In this document: positions 1-4,845 of the stretch, piece by piece
Position numbering within the stretch: position 1 is the first letter of the stretch
How the letters are laid out: every line of letters begins with the position of its first letter
Origin: Candidatus Fermentibacterota bacterium
Lineage (GTDB): Bacteria; Fermentibacterota; Fermentibacteria; Fermentibacterales; JCC-6
Direction of reading: 5' to 3'
Assembly: GCA_030607835.1 (NCBI GenBank)
Contig: JAUWJE010000081.1
Coordinates: 1-7,679 of the forward strand
DNA length: 7,679 nt
Notes under the pieces: generated by a model
What the model was told of the DNA's origin: nothing
What the model saw: only the letters and a program-made list of their open reading frames with translations
Databases searched by the model: none
Translations under genes and position numbers: made by a program

Positions 1-68
1 AAGAAGTTGAAGAAGTTGTTGAAGACGCTGGGGAACTTGTTGAAGGCGTCAGAGAAATAACTGAGTAA
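1..68 (+). CDS. 3' end of an unidentified gene, acidic C-terminal tail (partial)
   Basis: The third frame is open from the window edge to a TAA at 66-68 and reads EVEEVVEDAGELVEGVREIT-E, an acidic, probably helical tail rich in Val-Glu repeats. A second frame is open to a TAA at 58-60 and reads a Lys/Leu-rich peptide, so the frame is not certain. I prefer the acidic frame because the composition is that of a normal bacterial C-terminal tail and its stop lies about 20 bp before a strong terminator. Too little is visible to name the protein; the upstream part lies outside the window. Confidence 0.45.
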   Translation, partial: EVEEVVEDAGELVEGVREITE

Positions 69-87
69 GCCTTAAGAATATTCAGTA

Positions 88-120
88 AGAGATGGCGATG
101 CAATGCATCGCCATCTTTAT
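88..120 (+). terminator. Intrinsic terminator between convergent genes
   Basis: A perfect 11-bp stem (GATGGCGATGC at 91-101, GCATCGCCATC at 105-115) closes a three-base loop (AAT), and weaker pairs extend it on the left. It is followed on the plus strand by TTTATTT, as expected for Rho-independent termination of the gene ending at 68. The stop codon of the minus-strand helicase gene (119-117) lies in the T-rich flank, so the helicase transcript also runs into this hairpin right after its stop. The T-tract favours the plus strand; function in the other direction is possible but weaker. Confidence 0.85.
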
Positions 121-2468
121 TTCATGAACGCAATTACATCATCCAATCCACTGGATAATAATCGTATTGATCCATCACTGAACCAGTGTTCAGGCAGAAG
201 ACCTATATAGGGATACCTGGTGAATCTTTTTCCAATAAGAATAATTGCTCTTCGCTGTTCTTCATTTCTAATGAGTCTTCCAGCTGCCTGAATTACTCTC
301 ACAATGCCCGGAATTGCCCATGTATGTAGAAAACCATCTCTGTTTCGGATTGAAAAGCTTTCTGAAAGCAGTTTCAGACGAAGATTCATTCCTGGAAGTG
401 ATGGTCCGACAATCACAGCGCCTCTGAGAGTATCTGATCGCAGATCAATTCCCTCGGCGAAAATCCCACCTGAGACTGTCAGAACAAGATGGGAGCCTGA
501 CTCTATCTGAGAGATGAAAGATATTCTTTCTTCATTTGTCATTCCGGGAGTCTGGATCATAAGAGGTAAGGAATCCTCTTCAAGAAATTCTCTGAAAAGA
601 TCAATGTACGCATAAGATGGGAAGAAAACGAGCCATGTCCCTGGCATGCTTGAATAGATATTCCTTAATTTCTCGACGAGGAGTGTTACTGACAGTGCTC
701 TGCTTTTATATCTCGTATCTATGCTCGAATCAATCCAGACACCAAGATTTTCCAGAGGAAACGGATAAGAAATTCTTCTATATCTGAATTCCTGTTCATC
801 AGGGAATCCAAGCAGATAACGAAAGTGGTCAAAGGGTGTGAGCGTAGCGGAGAACGCAACGGAACTGTGACAGGCTTGAAGCCTTTCTCTGAGGAATTCT
901 GAAGGATCTGTGCAGAACCATTGAAGAACGCTGTCATTTTCTTCTGCACGGAATAACAGATGAAATCTGCTGTCATATGAATCAGATATCTTCGAGAAAT
1001 CCAGGATCGATCTGAACAGCAGTCTGAGTTCTTCCGGCGCGTCTTTCAGTTCAATGTAATGATTCATCCATCGTTCAATGTGCAGTGAGAGTTCTGTATC
1101 AGGTGGTAGTTCATATTCCTGTCCAGAGTTCTGTTTCAGAAGATCATTCCATTCCCGGAACGCCTCTTCCCAGGGTTCAAGCAATTTTCTTCGGTATTTA
1201 GGGCATTGATGGTCAGCCAGAAGCTGCTCAACCCAGGATAACCTTATTTCAGGGGAATAGTAATCCCTTGCTCTGGATGGCAGGTTTGCCGCTTCATCAA
1301 TCAGGAGAGAGCATAAACTCGAAGTGGATTTCTCCAGAAAGAACCGCTTGAGGTAAACATGTGGATCGAAAACGTAATTGTAATCACATGTTACAACATC
1401 ACACCTTGTTGAAAGAATCAGCTGCAGTTCAAACGGGCAGACGCTGGCGCTTTTCGACATTTCCACCAGACTGTTTGGACCTATAACCCGAAGATTCAGG
1501 AGATTATGCACCACACCTGATTCTCTTATTTTCTTCCCGAATTCTGCGGCGAAAGGGCAATCATCAGGAAGGCAGGATGATCTTCCTCGAAGGCACACTT
1601 TCCCTCTCGCTGTTATGAATATCGCTCGTAGCTGAAGTCCACCGCTGATTATCAGTCTGAGAGTTTCATCAACAATTTGCTTGTGTGTGTTTTTTGCAGT
1701 CAGGAAGAACAGCGTCAATCTTCGCGGCAGTGTTTCCCGAAGAGCTCCGAACAGAACCGCAGCTGTCTTTCCGGTGCCTGTAGGGGCTTGAATCATTAGA
1801 CAGGTTTGATCGATTATTGTTGATCTCACATCATCGATCATTTCCTTTTGACCCGATCGGAAAGAACCGTATGGGAAACTGGCATTCTCCAGAGAGGAAA
1901 CCTGTTCCCTCTTTCGTGAATCCTCTTCATTCAGATAATCCGCAATACCCTCGAGATGCCTGAGCCAGGCTTCTTCAACCTCTATTCCAAACACTTCAAC
2001 AGGGAAATCATATCTTTCAGGCGTTTTTGTTTTCATTTCAAGGTAGACGAGACTTGTCCGGATTGATTCCGGAGGTATATGTCGCTCGCTGGCAAGCGCT
2101 TTTGCATAGAAACAGAGCTGCAGCACATGTCTGATTCTGCTGTCGACAGGATCTTCGAAATCCGGCTTAATCGGAATCGTCTTCACTTCGAGAATAGAAA
2201 GATTGCCGTCCGATTCCAGGAGAAGATCCAGTCTGCCTCTTATATGGAAATTGATCCCCTGAACTTCCAGTTTCAGTTCAACCGGAATCTCCTTTTCCCA
2301 ACCCTTCTTTTCCATCTTCCTCTGAAATTTAAAATGAGCCCTCTGTCTTTTATGAACATTCAGCGGGTTATCGGGCGGGACCAGAGTATCGGGTAACCTT
2401 AATAGATCTATCAGGTTTCCGATGCCTGTGGTGAGCGTTCTAGAAACGGGATCATAGCCGGTAATCAT
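117..2468 (-). CDS. PD-(D/E)XK nuclease fused to XPD/DinG-type Fe-S DNA helicase
   Basis: The product is 783 aa from the ATG at 2468. Residues about 40-130 carry RecB/Cas4-family nuclease motifs: a possible motif-I His45, GRLD with Asp81, LEVK with Glu94 and Lys96, and QLCFY with Gln117 and Tyr121. The rest is a Rad3/XPD/DinG superfamily 2 helicase: Q-motif-like FRSGQ (about 203-207), Walker A APTGTGKT (228-235), four cysteines placed like an Fe-S cluster site (292, 299, 304, 344), a CDYNYVFDP segment, motif II DEAA (391-394), SATL (540-543), motif V GIFAEGIDL (668-676) and motif VI QAAGRLIRN (727-735). Such enzymes unwind DNA from a single-strand end using ATP; the nuclease would cut the same DNA, so repair or processing in the cytoplasm is inferred. 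Motif II normally reads DEAH, so the Ala is odd. An in-frame TTG at 2483 would add five residues but lies inside the U-tract of the preceding terminator, so the ATG is preferred. The gene stands alone. Confidence 0.92.
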   Translation of the reverse strand: MITGYDPVSRTLTTGIGNLIDLLRLPDTLVPPDNPLNVHKRQRAHFKFQRKMEKKGWEKEIPVELKLEVQGINFHIRGRLDLLLESDGNLSILEVKTIPIKPDFEDPVDSRIRHVLQLCFYAKALASERHIPPESIRTSLVYLEMKTKTPERYDFPVEVFGIEVEEAWLRHLEGIADYLNEEDSRKREQVSSLENASFPYGSFRSGQKEMIDDVRSTIIDQTCLMIQAPTGTGKTAAVLFGALRETLPRRLTLFFLTAKNTHKQIVDETLRLIISGGLQLRAIFITARGKVCLRGRSSCLPDDCPFAAEFGKKIRESGVVHNLLNLRVIGPNSLVEMSKSASVCPFELQLILSTRCDVVTCDYNYVFDPHVYLKRFFLEKSTSSLCSLLIDEAANLPSRARDYYSPEIRLSWVEQLLADHQCPKYRRKLLEPWEEAFREWNDLLKQNSGQEYELPPDTELSLHIERWMNHYIELKDAPEELRLLFRSILDFSKISDSYDSRFHLLFRAEENDSVLQWFCTDPSEFLRERLQACHSSVAFSATLTPFDHFRYLLGFPDEQEFRYRRISYPFPLENLGVWIDSSIDTRYKSRALSVTLLVEKLRNIYSSMPGTWLVFFPSYAYIDLFREFLEEDSLPLMIQTPGMTNEERISFISQIESGSHLVLTVSGGIFAEGIDLRSDTLRGAVIVGPSLPGMNLRLKLLSESFSIRNRDGFLHTWAIPGIVRVIQAAGRLIRNEEQRRAIILIGKRFTRYPYIGLLPEHWFSDGSIRLLSSGLDDVIAFMK

Positions 2469-2480
2469 GTGTTTAGTATA
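2469..2480 (-). promoter_or_regulatory. Candidate -10 element giving a (near-)leaderless helicase mRNA
   Basis: On the minus strand TATACT (2480-2475, five of six matches to TATAAT) is followed by six bases, AAACAC, and then the ATG at 2468. A transcript starting at the usual distance from this -10 would begin at or next to the A of the start codon. No Shine-Dalgarno precedes the ATG, which agrees with a leaderless message. There is no recognisable -35 at 16-18 bp, nor an extended -10 TG, so this is tentative. Confidence 0.35.
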
Positions 2481-2481
2481 C

Positions 2482-2519
2482 AAAAAATATCCCGCCCCGG
2501 AGAGTCCCGGAGCGGGATA
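2482..2519 (-). terminator. Intrinsic terminator of the XRE-membrane protein operon
   Basis: An inverted repeat at 2488-2519 pairs TATCCCGC with GCGGGATA, then one mismatch, then CCGG with CCGG around a six-base loop. Read on the minus strand it is followed by ATATTTTTT (2490-2482), the classical GC stem plus U-tract arrangement. On the plus strand no T-tract follows, so it is directional. It lies about 45 bp after the stop of the membrane protein gene and directly before the helicase start, separating the two minus-strand units. Confidence 0.85.
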
Positions 2520-2563
2520 GTCTCCAGCACGAGCAGCAGTATCACCGAAGCGTCCATCTCAGA

Positions 2564-2944
2564 CTATTCCCTAAAGAAGAAATACAATACGAAGCCACCT
2601 TTTGAAATCAGAGCAACACCCCATAGAGCAGCAATCCAAAGTGGAGTAGGATCACATCCTCTGTTAAGTCTCCCATACATACCCAGAAGAACCACAGTTA
2701 TTGCACTCAATGCATATGACGTTACTTTTCTTAGTATATGTCCTTCACGTTCATCAGGTTTGTGACCCCAGTTGAAGTAAATCACAAAAATAAAAGCAGG
2801 AAACATCGATACCGCCAGAATGTACATGTAATGATTTTCAACAAGCAAATTTGTATCCCAGAATAGACTAAGTACTATAAACAGTATTCCAGTAGCAAGG
2901 TGAACCGCGGACCATAGAATGTAATTACCCTTTATTGATTTCAT
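2564..2944 (-). CDS. Small four-helix membrane protein partnered with an XRE regulator (DUF2178-like)
   Basis: The product is 126 aa. Four hydrophobic stretches can be seen at about 8-28, 39-58, 74-92 and 101-124, with a short polar loop holding HKPDEREGH (61-69) between the second and third. A DERxxxI...K motif before a membrane helix is typical, from memory, of DUF2178-like and similar membrane proteins encoded next to short XRE regulators in bacteria and archaea; their function is not established. I chose the ATG at 2944 because GGAAG (2955-2951) lies six bases upstream and the codon follows the regulator's TGA by one base, pointing to translational coupling. An upstream ATG at 3004 would add 20 basic residues read through the regulator gene in another frame and is unlikely. 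The family call is moderate; membrane location is clear. Confidence 0.8.
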   Translation of the reverse strand: MKSIKGNYILWSAVHLATGILFIVLSLFWDTNLLVENHYMYILAVSMFPAFIFVIYFNWGHKPDEREGHILRKVTSYALSAITVVLLGMYGRLNRGCDPTPLWIAALWGVALISKGGFVLYFFFRE

Positions 2945-2945
2945 A

Positions 2946-3152
2946 TCACTCTTCCTTTTCCAGCTTAAACACCTCGTCGACAGGTACCTCAAAGAAATCT
3001 GCAATCTTCAACGCCGTAATGATCGAAGGATTGAATTTTCCCCGTTCAATTGAGTTTACCGTCTGCCTGCTGAGATCTACTTCTTCTGCGAGGTCTTTCT
3101 GACTGATTTCTTTCTCCGCGCGAAGGACCCGAAGCCTATTCTTCAGTTTCAT
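2946..3152 (-). CDS. XRE-family helix-turn-helix transcriptional regulator
   Basis: The 68-aa product is a single cro/C1-type helix-turn-helix domain and little else. The first helix of the motif is about SQKDLAEEV (17-25) and the recognition helix is SRQTVNSIERGK (28-39), followed by NPSIITALKIADFFEVPVDE, the usual end of these compact regulators. Such proteins bind short palindromes as dimers and commonly repress their own operon. The ATG at 3152 has AGGGAG six bases upstream (minus strand, around 3163-3158). The gene is the first of a two-gene unit with the membrane protein, which may sense a signal and modulate the regulator; that is inference. Two operator-like palindromes sit on and just upstream of the promoter. 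Confidence 0.93.
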   Translation of the reverse strand: MKLKNRLRVLRAEKEISQKDLAEEVDLSRQTVNSIERGKFNPSIITALKIADFFEVPVDEVFKLEKEE

Positions 3153-3171
3153 TTCAACTCCCTTCTTTGGG

Positions 3172-3200
3172 AATGTAGTTAATCATAGACATAATGTCAA
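3172..3200 (-). promoter_or_regulatory. Promoter of the XRE-membrane protein operon
   Basis: On the minus strand TTGACA (3200-3195), a perfect -35, is followed after 17 bp by TACATT (3177-3172), four of six matches to the -10 consensus. Transcription would start near 3165, leaving a short leader that just contains the Shine-Dalgarno. A second possibility is the perfect TATAAT at 3208-3203, whose -35 position (TAGTGT) is poor; it would give a leader of about 44 bases. Confidence 0.6.
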
Positions 3201-3223
3201 GTATTATAGACATTATGACTTGA
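3185..3223 (-). promoter_or_regulatory. Tandem palindromic operator-like sites for the XRE regulator
   Basis: GACATAATGTC at 3188-3198 is a perfect 11-bp palindrome and GACATTATGAC at 3209-3219 is a copy with one mismatched arm. Both are preceded by ATA, so the shared unit is ATAGACATWATGWC, and the centres (3193 and 3214) are 21 bp apart, two helical turns, on the same face of DNA. The first site overlaps the -35 and spacer of the minus-strand promoter, as expected for autorepression. A further ATAGACA half-site lies inverted at 3251-3257 (TGTCTAT). Binding by the XRE protein is inferred. Confidence 0.7.
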
Positions 3224-3275
3224 ATACACTACACCAGTTACTACATGATGTGTCTATTTGAGGATTGCAAGACTC

Positions 3276-3304
3276 TTGACAATCAGAAATCGCCACATTA
3301 TCCT
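3276..3304 (+). promoter_or_regulatory. Promoter of the winged-helix/M29-like gene
   Basis: A perfect -35 TTGACA (3276-3281) is separated by 17 bp from TATCCT (3299-3304), four of six matches to TATAAT. Transcription would start near 3311, about 32 bases before the ATG at 3343. The promoter faces away from the XRE promoter, so the two transcription units diverge from a shared 190-bp region. Confidence 0.65.
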
Positions 3305-3326
3305 ATCTCAAATATTTTTGAAATAG
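3303..3326 (+). promoter_or_regulatory. 24-bp AT-rich palindrome at the transcription start, candidate operator
   Basis: CTAT(c)TCAAA at 3303-3312 pairs with TTTGA(a)ATAG at 3317-3326 around TATT: nine pairs with a single mismatch. It begins at the end of the -10 element and covers the predicted start site, where a bound protein would block RNA polymerase. Its length and AT-richness suit a dimeric winged-helix (ArsR-like) regulator, and the next gene encodes one. It has no GC-rich stem or T-tract, so it is not a terminator. Autoregulation is inferred. Confidence 0.55.
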
Positions 3327-3342
3327 AGAATTGGCGGGTACG

Positions 3343-4773
3343 ATGAAAGGTCTCCACATAGTATCAGATTTCGATGAGCTGCAGCTCCTAAGCAACAGAC
3401 TCGCCTATCGAATACTGCTTGAGCTGCAGAAGGGTCCCGCTTCCGGCGCTCAGATCGCTGAATTGTTCGGCATAAAATCTCCCCGCGTTAATTATTACCT
3501 GAAGAAGCTTGAAAAGTACGGCCTGGCAGAACGGGTCAAGCACAAACCTTTGCGCGGTAATCGTGAGAAATTTTACCAGGCGACGGCCAGGGAGTACCTC
3601 ATCTCGGCCGGATGCAGTGAAAGTGTCAGTCCTGAGATCAATGCAAGTATCAGCAATTCCTACCTTGATCACTTTCTGATCAATGTAATGGATATCGATC
3701 TCGATTCTTTCGTTAGTTCGATCATTGACGATTATCTGCGTGTTAAGCCTGGAGAGAACGTTATTGTAGTATTCAATGAAAAGAATCTAGGGCTACTGAA
3801 AAGGGTAATAATTAAACTGCGCCAAACCGGAGCCCGATATAGAACTCACCTTTCAAGCATGGATGTAACCCAACATCTCTGGTCATCGCTGGATATCGAT
3901 AATGTCAAAACATTTTACGACCAGGTTGGAGAGGAGATAGAATGGGCGGATGTCTGGCTCAATCTCGAACTGAGCAGTGAGCCGGATATTTCCGGTATTC
4001 CGGATTCAAGAGTAAAAAGCATCTCGACGATACGCGGTCAAATCATGTCGGATATTGTTAAGAAATCCGGACTGCGCTCTCTAGCGATATACTATCCACC
4101 ATTCGAAAAAGAGTTCTTTACTGATCGTAACATACTCGAACGTATGGACGCGTATTGGAAAGCATTATCCGTGAACATATCTGATTACGAGCGCATAAAT
4201 GCTATCGGTAAATATGTAGTAGGTAAAGGCACTTTCATAATCGAAACCGGACGAAGCAATAAACTTGAGGTTAAGTTCGACGAGAAGCGATATTTTATTG
4301 ATGCCGGCCCTCTTACCGATGCACCAATTCGCGAGAATTCATTCTATCTTCCGTCCGGAGAGATAGCACTGCTACCGTGCGAGGGCGGAGTTAACGGCGA
4401 TATATTCTGCGAATTCTGTGATCCGCGTATCGGTGATATATCCGGTGTTCATCTTAAGATTGAAAATAGCATCGTTACTGATGTAACAGCTGAAGGCAGC
4501 CTGGAAAGGTTGCAGACGGTTTTCGACTCTTTTGGAGAAGAGGGTCGGACTGTGGGTCAGATTTGCTTCGGGATGAACCCGGCGGTCAGGGATATCGAAT
4601 TGCTTCCGGAGTTGGCGAAAAAGCTGTACGGGAGCGTCCATTTGTCTTTCGGGAACAATGTGATGGTGGGCGGCACAATAAGCCGACCAAAAACATGGGA
4701 TCTGGTTTCGATTTCACCACGCGTCAGAACCTGCGAAAAGCAGTTTTTGAACGAAGGGCAATTCGATATCTGA
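3343..4773 (+). CDS. Winged-helix DNA-binding domain fused to an M29 aminopeptidase-like domain
   Basis: The product is 476 aa. Residues about 19-87 form an ArsR/HTH_20-like winged helix: LAYRILLELQKGPASGAQIAEL, then a recognition helix SPRVNYYLKKLEKYGL (46-61) and a wing ending in REKFYQATAREYL. From about 136 (PGENVIVVF) to 465 the sequence resembles the M29 metallopeptidase fold (COG2309, AmpS/AmpT relatives), including LPSGEIALLP and a GSVHLSFG segment. Compared with M29 ligands as I recall them, Glu340 and His433 are present, but the second Glu appears as Gln406 (VGQICFG) and the HxD pair as Thr451-Trp-Asp453; the catalytic Tyr position is Val440. Peptidase activity is therefore doubtful, and a ligand- or metal-sensing regulator is more likely. 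Cys346, Cys356 and Cys359 lie beside Glu340. It is first in a likely operon with the secreted propeller gene. An in-frame TTG at 3331 would add four residues; neither start has a clear Shine-Dalgarno. Confidence 0.85.
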   Translation: MKGLHIVSDFDELQLLSNRLAYRILLELQKGPASGAQIAELFGIKSPRVNYYLKKLEKYGLAERVKHKPLRGNREKFYQATAREYLISAGCSESVSPEINASISNSYLDHFLINVMDIDLDSFVSSIIDDYLRVKPGENVIVVFNEKNLGLLKRVIIKLRQTGARYRTHLSSMDVTQHLWSSLDIDNVKTFYDQVGEEIEWADVWLNLELSSEPDISGIPDSRVKSISTIRGQIMSDIVKKSGLRSLAIYYPPFEKEFFTDRNILERMDAYWKALSVNISDYERINAIGKYVVGKGTFIIETGRSNKLEVKFDEKRYFIDAGPLTDAPIRENSFYLPSGEIALLPCEGGVNGDIFCEFCDPRIGDISGVHLKIENSIVTDVTAEGSLERLQTVFDSFGEEGRTVGQICFGMNPAVRDIELLPELAKKLYGSVHLSFGNNVMVGGTISRPKTWDLVSISPRVRTCEKQFLNEGQFDI

Positions 4774-4835
4774 TAGGAATCCGTAAACAGGATATGCGAT
4801 TGCCCATTGGGAACTGAATTATCAGGCAACCGAGC

Positions 4836-4845
4836 AGGAGGAATT
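4836..4845 (+). promoter_or_regulatory. Strong ribosome binding site that fixes the propeller start
   Basis: AGGAGG (4836-4841) followed by AATT stands directly before the ATG at 4846. This, and the signal peptide starting right after that ATG, rules out the in-frame TTG at 4807. It is by far the best Shine-Dalgarno in the window, in contrast to the weak one of the gene upstream, so the secreted protein may be made in larger amounts from a shared message. Confidence 0.85.

Noticed and set aside
2079..2396. 105-codon plus-strand frame opposite the helicase gene
   Set aside because: It is an antisense shadow of the nuclease domain, whose motifs are clear on the minus strand; the translated product has no recognisable features.
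2945..3004. Longer start for the membrane protein (ATG at 3004, 146 aa)
   Set aside because: The extra 20 residues are read through the XRE gene in another frame; the ATG at 2944 has a Shine-Dalgarno and couples to the XRE stop codon.
4807..4845. TTG start for the propeller gene, giving 772 aa
   Set aside because: It would bury the signal peptide behind 13 polar residues and ignores the AGGAGG placed before the ATG at 4846.
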